A DNA stretch of 44,804 nucleotides, taken from assembly GCA_050999155.1 (NCBI GenBank), contig JBPCPM010000153.1, positions 1-44,804 of the forward strand, read 5' to 3'. The notes under the pieces are model-generated. The model saw only the letters and a list, made by a program, of their open reading frames with translations. It had not been told where the DNA came from and made no database searches. Below are positions 16,053-23,773 of this stretch, in pieces. This stretch comes from JBPCPM01 sp050999155. GTDB taxonomy: Bacteria; Actinomycetota; Thermoleophilia; Solirubrobacterales; 70-9. Numbering within the stretch: the first letter of the stretch is position 1; each line of letters begins with the position of its first letter. The position numbers and the translations under genes are program-made.

Positions 16053-17308
16053 GCGACCCCTCCACCGGCTGGGCCGGGCGGCTGGGCGACCGTGCCGATC
16101 GCATCCCGCCGTGGGCCATCGCCGCGGTGGCGGTGCTCGCGCACCTGTGGCTGATGGGGCGGCGGGTAGGAGCGCCGTCGTTCATCTTGGACAAGGTCTT
16201 TCGCACGGACGCGATCTCCATCCTCGGCGGCCTGTCCCCGTACGGCGACGTCGGCTTCGAGTACCCCCCGCTCGCGCTGCCGATCCTGCTGGGACCGGAA
16301 GCGGCGACCAACAGCACGGCCGACGCCTACCGGGAGGTGTTCGGCGGCGTGATGGTCGGCTTCGACCTGTTGATCGTCGGCCTGCTGGTAGCCGCCTTCT
16401 GGCGCCGGCCGGCCCGCATGCTCGGCGCGCTCGTGATCTTCTCGGCCGGGCTGTTCCTGCTCAAGGCGCTGCCCCTGTCGCGGTTCGATCTCGTGCCCGC
16501 CGCGCTCACCCTGGCCGCTGCCCTGGCCCGGGAGCGGGGCCGGTCGGCTGCCTGGGGGGCCCTGCTCGGTCTGGGCGGCGCGGTGAAGGCCTACCCGCTG
16601 GTGCTCGCGCCCCTGTTCGCCGCTGGTGAACAGCGGCCGCTGCGGGCTCTGGCCGGCCTGGTCGCGCCCATGGCCCTTGCCGCCGGCCTCGTGGTCGGCA
16701 TCGGCGACGAGGCCGGCTCGGCGGTCCTCTACCACACCGATCGTGCCCTGCAGATCGAGACGCTGGCGTCCTCGGCCCTGATCGGCGCTCAGGCCTTCGG
16801 GGCCGACCTGGAGGTGGTGTTCACGTCGGGCAGCTTCAACATCGCCGGTGATGGGGCCGAGCTGGCCCGGGTGGCGACCTCGCTGCTCACCGGCCTCGGC
16901 TACCTGGCCGTTGTGACGATGGTGTGGCGCCGTCGCGTCCCGCCCGTCGAAGCGGCCACTGCGGCGATCGCCGTGTTCGTCGTCCTGGGGCCGGTGCTCT
17001 CACCGCAGTTCCTGCTGTGGATGCTGCCGCTCTCGGCGGCCGCGTTCGGGGTCTCGCCGGCCAACCTCCTGCTGGTCCTCGCCACCTGGACGACCCGGCT
17101 GCTGATCGATCACGGCTACGCCGTGCAGGTCGACCTGGGCACCGCCTTCGTGGTACCGCTCGCCGGACGCAACCTCCTGCTTGCGGCCTACCTGGTCCTC
17201 GTCGTGGCCGGGCTGCGGCGCCACGGTCTGCGCGACCGCCGGCACCGGCGACCTCGTGGCTGGCTGCGGCGGCCCGTGTGGCGGCGCGGCGACCCGGCGC
17301 CTGCCTGA
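16049..17308 (+). CDS. GT87-like membrane glycosyltransferase
   Basis: The 419-residue membrane protein with about 10-12 hydrophobic segments belongs to the DUF2029/GT87 group. It shows DAISILGGLSPYGDVGFEYP, then PPLALPIL, the post-segment loop conserved in polyprenol-phosphate mannosyl/arabinosyl-type transferases. LLKALPLSRFDLVPAAL and AVKAYPLVLAPLF are further family blocks. The C-terminus is Arg-rich and cytosolic. GTG 16049 overlaps the MptB-like stop, so the two are translationally coupled and likely act on the same glycolipid or glycan. It converges on the LPG-synthase-like gene with 7 bases between stops. Confidence 0.83.
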   Translation: MSDPSTGWAGRLGDRADRIPPWAIAAVAVLAHLWLMGRRVGAPSFILDKVFRTDAISILGGLSPYGDVGFEYPPLALPILLGPEAATNSTADAYREVFGGVMVGFDLLIVGLLVAAFWRRPARMLGALVIFSAGLFLLKALPLSRFDLVPAALTLAAALARERGRSAAWGALLGLGGAVKAYPLVLAPLFAAGEQRPLRALAGLVAPMALAAGLVVGIGDEAGSAVLYHTDRALQIETLASSALIGAQAFGADLEVVFTSGSFNIAGDGAELARVATSLLTGLGYLAVVTMVWRRRVPPVEAATAAIAVFVVLGPVLSPQFLLWMLPLSAAAFGVSPANLLLVLATWTTRLLIDHGYAVQVDLGTAFVVPLAGRNLLLAAYLVLVVAGLRRHGLRDRRHRRPRGWLRRPVWRRGDPAPA

Positions 17309-17315
17309 GCGGCCC

Positions 17316-18419
17316 TCAGCGGCCCGGCGCCACCCGTTCGGCATCCGCCGAGCGGTCCGGTGCGGGAGCGTCGACCGGCTCGTGGTGCAGGTCGAGGCCG
17401 GCCCGGCGGCCCAGGGCGCTGACCACGCCGACGTAGACCAGCTCGACCACGGTCATCACCAGCCGAGAGGCGATCGCGATGGCGGCGGCCACCGCGAATC
17501 CCCCGGGCACGGCGACCGCGGCGGCCCAGGCGAAGGCGCCGTCGCGCACCCCGAGCCCGCTCGGGGTTACGACCGTGAGCACGGCGGCGATGAACGCCAC
17601 CGACTGGGCCGCCGCCAGCGTCGGCAGCACCGATGCCTCGAGGGGGAAGATCGCCCGGCCCACGAAGAACAGCCCCACGCCGATCACGACCCAGACCACG
17701 GCAAAGAAGACGAGCATCACGGCCACGCCTCGGAACGGCATCACCGACGGCAACGGGTCGCGGCCCAGGCGCCGCAGGATGCCGTCGGCGATCGGCCCGA
17801 ACACCCGGGGGTGAAACCCGACGAGCGCCGCGGGCACGATCACGAGGACCGCCCAGCGCACCGGCTGATCCTGGAGATCGGGATGGTCCACGAAGAAGTA
17901 CGACGCGACCATCGCCGCCGCCGCGAACTGCAGGCCCAGCTCGTAGACGACGCTCGCCAGCGTGGCCCGGCGGGGCACGCCCTCGCGCTCGGCGAGCAGA
18001 ACCCGGCCCAGGACGAACAGCACGCTGCCGGGCACGTACCGGGCCAGCAGCGACTGTCCCCACACCATCTGGGCGCGGGCGGGCGCGAGCTCGTAGCCCA
18101 AGAACCGCAGCACGAGGTCCCAGCCGTAGCCCATCAGGACGTAGAACAGGCCGACGAGTCCCACCCCGGGCACGAGCCACCATCCATCGAAGCCCACCTG
18201 GGCGCGACGCAGCTCCGACCACTGGCTGGCCACCGTCCAGACCAGGAACCCGAAGATCAGCGCGGCCAGGCCGAAGCCCAGTGCGTAGCGGCCACGGCGG
18301 CTTGCGCCCCCTCCCCGCCCGAGTTGCGCGCCGAGGTCGCCGACCCGGTGCAGGGCTGGTCGCGACTCGGCGGACGGAGCGCCTACGGCAGATCGATCGG
18401 AAGGCGGGTTCACGGGCAT
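17316..18419 (-). CDS. LPG-synthase-like flippase-type membrane protein (UPF0104)
   Basis: The 367-residue protein has about 8 membrane segments and lacks the C-terminal catalytic domain of MprF. It is therefore the stand-alone transmembrane (flippase-like) form. Family blocks visible are SLLARYVPGSVLFVLGRVLLA and TVVTPSGLGVRDGAFAW, the latter being the conserved P-x-G-x-G-x-R/E-x-x region. Relatives such as AglD/MprF-type domains move lipids or lipid-linked sugars. ATG 18419 is the start; a TACGCT hexamer on the minus strand (18460-18455) would give a leader of about 30 bases. Its place beside two GT-C enzymes fits glycolipid transport. Confidence 0.82.
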   Translation of the reverse strand: MPVNPPSDRSAVGAPSAESRPALHRVGDLGAQLGRGGGASRRGRYALGFGLAALIFGFLVWTVASQWSELRRAQVGFDGWWLVPGVGLVGLFYVLMGYGWDLVLRFLGYELAPARAQMVWGQSLLARYVPGSVLFVLGRVLLAEREGVPRRATLASVVYELGLQFAAAAMVASYFFVDHPDLQDQPVRWAVLVIVPAALVGFHPRVFGPIADGILRRLGRDPLPSVMPFRGVAVMLVFFAVVWVVIGVGLFFVGRAIFPLEASVLPTLAAAQSVAFIAAVLTVVTPSGLGVRDGAFAWAAAVAVPGGFAVAAAIAIASRLVMTVVELVYVGVVSALGRRAGLDLHHEPVDAPAPDRSADAERVAPGR

Positions 18420-18492
18420 GGGCCGACGACCACACCGGGCCTGGCGGCGGCCTCAGCGTACTCCCCGCCGCCTCGGCCCCCTGGCGGCGACA

Positions 18493-19485
18493 ATGGACGA
18501 CGTGCTCTCCGAGTCCGAGCTGATCGAGCGGCTGCTGCGCGCTGTCCCCACCACCGGGCCGGACCTGCTGGTCGGACCCGGAGACGATGGCGCGGTCGTG
18601 GAGGGTGGGGCGGCGCGAGCGGTCTCGGTCGACACGATCGTCGACGGGGTCCACTTCCGCCGCGCCGACGGCGACCCGCGGGCCGTGGGCCACAAGGCCC
18701 TCGGCCAGGCCCTCAGCGACCTGGCCGCCATGGGCGGGGCCGCCGGCCAGGCCTACGTCGCCCTGGGTGTCCCACCCGACCTCGGCCCCGACGAAGCGCA
18801 GGCCATGTTCGAGGGGCTCGGCGCGGTGGCGCGCGAGACCGGCACCGCCATCGCCGGAGGGGACGTGGTGGCCTGCCCCGTGTTGTGGCTCGCGGTCACC
18901 GTCTCCGGCTCGCTCGGGCCACGCGGCGCGGTCCTGCGCTCAGGTGCCCGCCCGGGCCAGGTCGTGGCCGTCACCGGGGAGCTCGGCGGAGCCGCGGCCG
19001 GCCTGGCCCTTGCCGATGGCGGTGATCTGGATCCGGGGCTCGCCCACCCACTGCTCGACCGCCAGCGCCGACCGCAGCCACGGCTGGCCGCGGGGCGGGC
19101 GCTCGCCGACGCAGGGGCGCGGGCTCTCATGGACATCTCCGACGGGCTCGGCATCGACGCCGGCCGGCTGGCCGAGGCGTCGCAGGCCGGTGTCGAGATC
19201 GACCTCGACCGCGTACCGGTCCACGCCGGGGTCGCCGAGGTGGCGCTCCTGTCGGACATCGACGCGGCCGATCTGGTCCTCGGAGGCGAGGACTACGAGC
19301 TTCTGTGCTGCCTCGATGCGGGCACCGTCGACGCCGCCCGCGAGGCGGTCGAGGCGACGGGGACCACGCTGACGACGATTGGGACCATCACCCCGGGAGC
19401 GGGGGTGCGCCTTCTCAGCGGCGGGGTGGTCCGGCCGGACGCCGGGGGCTACGAGCATCTGGCGCCCGGCCGTCGCCGGCCTTGA
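18493..19485 (+). CDS. thiL: Thiamine-monophosphate kinase
   Basis: ThiL phosphorylates thiamine monophosphate to the active diphosphate. The 330-residue protein contains the full ATP/Mg motif set of the ThiL/PurM fold: VGPGDDGAVV (28-37), SVDTIVDGVHF (45-55), HKALGQALSDLAAMG, AGGDVV, DISDGLGIDAGRLAE and GGEDYELL. ATG 18493 is chosen because the frame upstream lies in the divergent intergenic region and is arginine-rich. No other thiamine gene is nearby, which is common for thiL in actinobacteria. Its last 71 bases overlap a small convergent FlgM-like frame. Confidence 0.95.
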   Translation: MDDVLSESELIERLLRAVPTTGPDLLVGPGDDGAVVEGGAARAVSVDTIVDGVHFRRADGDPRAVGHKALGQALSDLAAMGGAAGQAYVALGVPPDLGPDEAQAMFEGLGAVARETGTAIAGGDVVACPVLWLAVTVSGSLGPRGAVLRSGARPGQVVAVTGELGGAAAGLALADGGDLDPGLAHPLLDRQRRPQPRLAAGRALADAGARALMDISDGLGIDAGRLAEASQAGVEIDLDRVPVHAGVAEVALLSDIDAADLVLGGEDYELLCCLDAGTVDAAREAVEATGTTLTTIGTITPGAGVRLLSGGVVRPDAGGYEHLAPGRRRP

Positions 19486-19615
19486 GGCGTGACACGATGG
19501 CGTCCGCCACGCTCTGGGGGCTGGGGCGGTACGCGCCTTCGGTGATGCGCTGACGGAGATCGATGATCATGGCCTCTCGGGGGGTCGCAGGGTGGGAGCC
19601 GGGGCGTACGGTCAC
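19415..19615 (-). CDS. Small FlgM-like protein (putative anti-sigma factor)
   Basis: A 66-residue frame starts with GTG 19615. The central stretch IIDLRQRITEGAYRPSPQ followed by SVADAIVSRL resembles the C-terminal sigma-binding helices of FlgM (pattern LrxxIxxGxYxxdxxxVAxAi). FlgM holds the flagellar sigma-28 factor inactive. The tail is Arg/Pro-rich and lies over the 3' end of thiL, antisense, so it may be partly non-essential. A TACGGT hexamer 7 bases before the GTG suggests a leaderless transcript. An in-frame ATG at 19570 is an alternative start. No flagellar gene is in the window, so the partner sigma factor is unknown. Confidence 0.5.
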   Translation of the reverse strand: MTVRPGSHPATPREAMIIDLRQRITEGAYRPSPQSVADAIVSRLKAGDGRAPDARSPRRPAGPPRR

Positions 19616-19622
19616 GACGGGC

Positions 19623-19628
19623 ACCGTA
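19623..19628 (-). promoter_or_regulatory. -10 element for FlgM-like gene
   Basis: On the minus strand TACGGT ends 7 bases before GTG 19615, with no ribosome site between; this supports GTG 19615 as a leaderless start. Confidence 0.4.
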
Positions 19629-19730
19629 GCCACCGGCTTCGCTCCGGTCGTCGGCCGCTCGCGCTCGCTGCGTGAAACCGCCGCCCGCAGGTGCGACATC
19701 TGCCGAGATCCGGTGTCGGCGTACGTCCGA

Positions 19731-21542
19731 TCAACCCCGAAGCCCGGGGTCCGTCGCCGCGGGGCTCGGCTCGGGCGAGGTGGGTTCGGCCTGCACGGGG
19801 TCCGGCGCCGATCCGGCCGCGGAGAACCGCGACCCGCCGCGGTCCAGCCGCCGCGCCAGCGACACGGCAAACGCCGACAGCAGGCAGCCGGCCAACACGC
19901 AGGTCAGCAGCGCCACGAACACCGAGACGTGCCCCCCGGTGACCATGAGCACCAGCTGCCAGGGGACCGCGAGGCCGACCCCCAGCTTCACCGCGACGTA
20001 GGCGATCCCCACGAGGATGGGGACGCCGCCGGCCAGCGCGAAGGTCACGGCCGCGGCGGGTCGCAGCTCCAGCTCCGGCAGGGCGGCAAACAGCCACAGG
20101 TGGGCGGCCGGGACGAGCAACAGGGCGAGGAACGGGTTGGCCACCCACAGGGCCAGCAGCGTCACCGACAAGACGAACACGACGGCGAGCGCCGGGCCCT
20201 GGCCGGCGACCGAGCCGACCCTGTCCGGCGCCAGCCGGGGCCAGGCGCGAACCGTTCCCGCGACCGCGAGGGCCGTGAGCACGACAAGGGCGGCCACGGC
20301 GGCGGCGTCGAGGCCGAACCGCGCCGGGTCGAAGGGAAACGGCGGGCGCGGGATCAGGTCCACCAGGGCCATCAGGTAGGCGAGCACCAGCACCCCGGCG
20401 AGCGGGGCGGCGGCGCTGAGGACCCACCCGAGCCACGCGAGCACCGGCTCGCGCTTGCGCCGCGCCCGGGCGAGACCGTCGATCGAGGTCACGGCCGGCG
20501 GCAGCAGCAGCGTCAGGGCGACCAGCTCCAGCGCCCATCCCGGGATCAGCTGGCCGGCCAGGGGAACGTAGGCCCCCGGTCCTTGCTCGGGCTCCGACGC
20601 CGAGGAGTCGAGGCCGAGCAACGTCGCCACGGCCGCCCGGCCGAACTCTCCCAGGCGCTCGGCCGAATCGGCCGGGCCGGTGCGCGACCCCGGCAGATCC
20701 CCGCCCGAGGTCAGGGTCACCGCGTCGAACCCGCGCTCGTTGAGGACCAGCTGTTCCTGAACGCCAACCGGCAACGCCAGGCGCAGGAAATGACCGATGG
20801 TGCCCTCCCCGCCGGGATCACGACCGACCTCCGCGCGCACGGACGAACGGGCCCCCTGGACGAGCTGCGCGCCCGCGCTCTGGGGTCCGGCCGACCACGG
20901 CACGACGAAGGGCGTTCGCGACTGACGCAACCCGGGTTGCTCGAGGACCACCACGCCGTCGAGTCCTTCGGCGTCGGTGCGCTCGGCGAACTCCCGGGCC
21001 CCCGCCGCCCCGGCCGACGAGCCGTCGGTGGAGACGAGGACGAACGTCCGGCGGCGGCGGGCCTGGCTCAGCGTCGTCGTCGCCTCGAGCAGTCCGGCGG
21101 TCGAGGCGGCGGCCGCGGCACGTCCGGCCGCGCCGAGGCCGTCCCGGGGAGCCATCAGGACCAGGCGCCGGTCGCTGCTTCCCGGGAGCACGACCGAGAC
21201 GTTCTCGAACTGGCGGTCGGTGCCGGCGAACGAGCCGGAGAACCGCTGCACGGCCACCTGCCCTCCGTCGATCGCCCGGAACCGGCGCTCGACCATGCGC
21301 GCCACCGCCGTGGTCCCCGGGCTGCCCGGGGCCCGCGAGCCGGGCATCTCGTCTATCCGCCCGGCCAGCGCGGCGGCGCGGGCGCCGTCGAACGCCTCGG
21401 GCGCGAGGGAGCCGTTGAGCGGCTCGGGCCGACCCTGCAGGGAAAACATCAGGACCGCGAGCGCGACGGCGGCCGGGATCAGCGCCGCCCGGTAGATACG
21501 CAGGTCGATCATGGCGCCGGACGGGCTCATCGGGGACGGCAT
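19731..21542 (-). CDS. Polytopic membrane protein with degenerate M28 peptidase-like domain
   Basis: The 603-residue protein has one membrane anchor (about 18-34), an extracytoplasmic domain (about 45-330), then about 7-8 membrane segments and a Pro/Ser-rich tail. The extracytoplasmic domain follows the M28 aminopeptidase layout: MPGSRAPGSPGT (normally the R-x-x-G-S-x-G region), ENVSVVLPG, RRLVLMAPRDG, a helix, then TFVLVSTDGSSAGAAGAREF. The metal and catalytic residues appear lost. The metal-binding His is replaced in APRD, the Asp-Asp-Asn stretch is Ala-rich (AAAAAS), and the paired Glu of the DGEE motif is Ser-Ser (175-176). It is therefore likely a binding or sensory protein rather than a peptidase. 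Later in-frame ATGs at 21530 and 21512 are possible starts. Confidence 0.75.
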   Translation of the reverse strand: MPSPMSPSGAMIDLRIYRAALIPAAVALAVLMFSLQGRPEPLNGSLAPEAFDGARAAALAGRIDEMPGSRAPGSPGTTAVARMVERRFRAIDGGQVAVQRFSGSFAGTDRQFENVSVVLPGSSDRRLVLMAPRDGLGAAGRAAAAASTAGLLEATTTLSQARRRRTFVLVSTDGSSAGAAGAREFAERTDAEGLDGVVVLEQPGLRQSRTPFVVPWSAGPQSAGAQLVQGARSSVRAEVGRDPGGEGTIGHFLRLALPVGVQEQLVLNERGFDAVTLTSGGDLPGSRTGPADSAERLGEFGRAAVATLLGLDSSASEPEQGPGAYVPLAGQLIPGWALELVALTLLLPPAVTSIDGLARARRKREPVLAWLGWVLSAAAPLAGVLVLAYLMALVDLIPRPPFPFDPARFGLDAAAVAALVVLTALAVAGTVRAWPRLAPDRVGSVAGQGPALAVVFVLSVTLLALWVANPFLALLLVPAAHLWLFAALPELELRPAAAVTFALAGGVPILVGIAYVAVKLGVGLAVPWQLVLMVTGGHVSVFVALLTCVLAGCLLSAFAVSLARRLDRGGSRFSAAGSAPDPVQAEPTSPEPSPAATDPGLRG

Positions 21543-21589
21543 CCTGACACGGCCGCGGGCAGGACCCCGGAGCGCGGTCGGCCCGTCCC

Positions 21590-21595
21590 TACAAT
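21590..21595 (+). promoter_or_regulatory. -10 element for the two-component/HtrA operon
   Basis: TACAAT, a near-consensus hexamer, lies 16 bases before ATG 21612. The leader would be about 8-10 bases and includes GGAAG close to the start codon. The hexamer is part of an ACAATTGT palindrome (21591-21598) in the divergent gap. Confidence 0.6.
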
Positions 21596-21611
21596 TGTCG
21601 GAAGATCGCCG

Positions 21612-22322
21612 ATGGCCGAGCCCGCCCGCATCCTTCTGGTCGACGACGAGCAGTCAGTCCAGACGCTGCTGGCCTTTCCCCTGCGCAAGGACGGCTACGA
21701 CGTGGTCTCGGCCGCCGACGGCCGTCAGGCGCTGGACCGCTTCTCTGAAGGCCGGTTCGACCTCGTGGTACTGGACCTGATGCTCCCCGAGCTCGACGGC
21801 TTCGAGGTCTGCCGCCGGCTGCGGGCCCACAGCCAGGTGCCCATCATCATGCTCACCGCCCGCGACGAGGAGATCGACAAGGTCGTTGGCCTGGAGATCG
21901 GGGCAGACGACTACATCACCAAGCCGTTCTCCATGCGCGAGTTCCGCAGCCGGGTGAAGGCGGCGCTCCGGCGCTACGAGATGGCCGGCGCCGGCGACGA
22001 CCAGCCGGAGGACCGGATCGAGATCGCCGACCTCGTCATCGACCAGGCGCGCCGGCGGGTCGCCGTGGGCGGCACCGACGTCGAGCTGACCTACGTCGAG
22101 TTCGAGATCCTCACGGCGCTGGCCGGCGCACCCGGGCGCGTGCTCGGGCGCGAAGCGCTGCTCGAGCAGGTGTGGGGCGACTCCGCGTTTCGCGACACCC
22201 GGACCGTCGACGTCCACATCCGCCACCTGCGGGAGAAGATCGAGAGCGATCCCCGCCACCCCGAGTACCTGTTCACGGTCCGCGGCGTCGGCTACCGGTT
22301 CCGCGACCGGGAGCCCCTGTGA
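21612..22322 (+). CDS. OmpR/PhoB-family response regulator (MprA-like)
   Basis: The 236-residue regulator has a receiver domain with acidic pocket Asp11-Asp12, phosphoacceptor Asp55 in LVVLDLMLPELDGF, and Lys104 in YITKPFS. A winged-helix DNA-binding domain (about 135-233) has ELTYVEFEILTALA, the recognition region DTRTVDVHIRHLREKIE and the wing VRGVGYRF. It most likely controls its own operon and envelope-stress genes, because the next genes are a kinase and an HtrA protease. ATG 21612 fits the receiver-domain start; the long frame upstream is antisense to the M28-like gene. The stop overlaps the kinase start (GTGA). Confidence 0.95.
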   Translation: MAEPARILLVDDEQSVQTLLAFPLRKDGYDVVSAADGRQALDRFSEGRFDLVVLDLMLPELDGFEVCRRLRAHSQVPIIMLTARDEEIDKVVGLEIGADDYITKPFSMREFRSRVKAALRRYEMAGAGDDQPEDRIEIADLVIDQARRRVAVGGTDVELTYVEFEILTALAGAPGRVLGREALLEQVWGDSAFRDTRTVDVHIRHLREKIESDPRHPEYLFTVRGVGYRFRDREPL

Positions 22323-23773
22323 GGCGACTCCTCCCGTCCGGTGGAATCCGCAACCGCCTGGCGCTCCTGTTCTTCGGAATCACCGCGGGCGCCGTCGGCG
22401 TCGTCTACCTGTACGTCGTGCCGCAGCTCACCGAGAGCCTGACCGTCGAGAAGATCGACCAGCTGAACGAGATCGCCCGTCAGGACGCGCCGACGCTGCG
22501 ATCGGCCTTCGTTGACCTGCCACCCGCCGCCGACGTGCGGCGGCTCGTCCGCCAGGTCGGCCAGCGCAGCGACGCGCGCGTGACGCTGCTCGCCGCCCGC
22601 CCCGGATCCCGGCAGCCCACCTTCGTGCTCGGCGACTCCGACGCGGAGAGCTCTGCCGTCGCTCCGCGGTACGCCGCCGCGGAGGAAGCGCTGTCGACGG
22701 GCGGCCGCGCCGATGCGGTCGAAGAGATCTCGGGCCAGCGGTTCGCCCAGGTCGCGGTGCCCGTGGGCCAGGCGCCGACGGGCGACTGGGTCGCCGTGTT
22801 CTCGAGCTCCCTGGCCGACGTGGGAGCGAACGTCGGCCTGATCCAGCGCCAGATCCTCATCGCCGGGCTGATCGCGCTCGCGGGGGCCACGCTCGTCGGG
22901 TGGTTCGTGGCCCGGGCCGTCGCGCGGCGCGTGCGCCGCCTCGAGCACGCGGTCGGCGAGGTCGCCGAAGGCCGGTTCGGGCAGGAGATCGTCGTCGACT
23001 CCTCCGACGAGCTCGGGGAGCTGGCCCGCGCGTTCAACGAGATGCAGGGCCGGCTCGAACGCCTCGACGACGCACGCCGGGAGTTCATCGCCACCGCCTC
23101 CCACGAGCTGCGCACCCCCCTGTTCTCCCTCGGCGGGTTCGTCGAGCTGCTCGAAAGCGAGGACCTCGACGAACCGACCCGCCGGGAGTTCGTCGCGACA
23201 ATGCGCGAGCAGATCGAGCGCCTGACCAAGCTGGCGGCGGAGCTGCTGGACCTGTCCAAGCTCGATGCGGGCGCGATGGAGCTGGCCCGCGAGCCCGTCG
23301 AGCTCGCGGGCACCTGCCGTCGCACCGCGGTCGAGTTCGCGGCCGCCGCGGCGGCCCGCGGATCGGAGCTGGGTTTCGTCGCGCCCGCAGGAACGGTGAT
23401 CGCCGACGCCGACGAGCGGCGCGTTTCCCAGATCCTGCGGGTCCTGCTCGACAACGCCATCTCCCACAACCCCCCGGGGACCACGGTGACCCTCGAGGTC
23501 GCCACCGACGGACGGCGATCCCAGGTCGTGGTGCGCGATGATGGGCCTGGCATTCCCGACGCGACCCGACATCGCATCTTCGACCGGTTCTTCACCGGGG
23601 ACGGCACCGGCGGCTCGGGCCTCGGGCTGGCCATCGCCCGCGAGCTGGCCGAGCGGATGCACGGCGAACTCGACGTTGCCTCCCGCCGCGGGGCCACGGT
23701 GTTCGCCCTCGACCTGCCCGCCGTCCGCTCGCCCGACGCGGCCCGGGCCGTGCTCAGCCCCAGCCAGGCATGA
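22319..23773 (+). CDS. Membrane sensor histidine kinase (MprB-like)
   Basis: The 484-residue kinase has a membrane segment at about 13-32 and an extracytoplasmic sensor region (about 33-178). A second membrane segment (LIALAGATLVGWFVARAVA) is followed by a HAMP domain (RRVRRLEHAVGEVAEGRFG). The dimerisation motif is ATASHELRTPL with His262. ATP-binding boxes are N (LRVLLDNAISHNPPG), G1 (DDGPGI), F (IFDRFF) and G2 (GGSGLGLAIA). It should phosphorylate the regulator encoded just upstream. GTG 22319 overlaps the regulator stop, and the kinase stop overlaps the protease ATG (ATGA). The signal sensed is not evident, but its coupling to HtrA suggests misfolded envelope proteins. Confidence 0.95.
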   Translation: MRRLLPSGGIRNRLALLFFGITAGAVGVVYLYVVPQLTESLTVEKIDQLNEIARQDAPTLRSAFVDLPPAADVRRLVRQVGQRSDARVTLLAARPGSRQPTFVLGDSDAESSAVAPRYAAAEEALSTGGRADAVEEISGQRFAQVAVPVGQAPTGDWVAVFSSSLADVGANVGLIQRQILIAGLIALAGATLVGWFVARAVARRVRRLEHAVGEVAEGRFGQEIVVDSSDELGELARAFNEMQGRLERLDDARREFIATASHELRTPLFSLGGFVELLESEDLDEPTRREFVATMREQIERLTKLAAELLDLSKLDAGAMELAREPVELAGTCRRTAVEFAAAAAARGSELGFVAPAGTVIADADERRVSQILRVLLDNAISHNPPGTTVTLEVATDGRRSQVVVRDDGPGIPDATRHRIFDRFFTGDGTGGSGLGLAIARELAERMHGELDVASRRGATVFALDLPAVRSPDAARAVLSPSQA

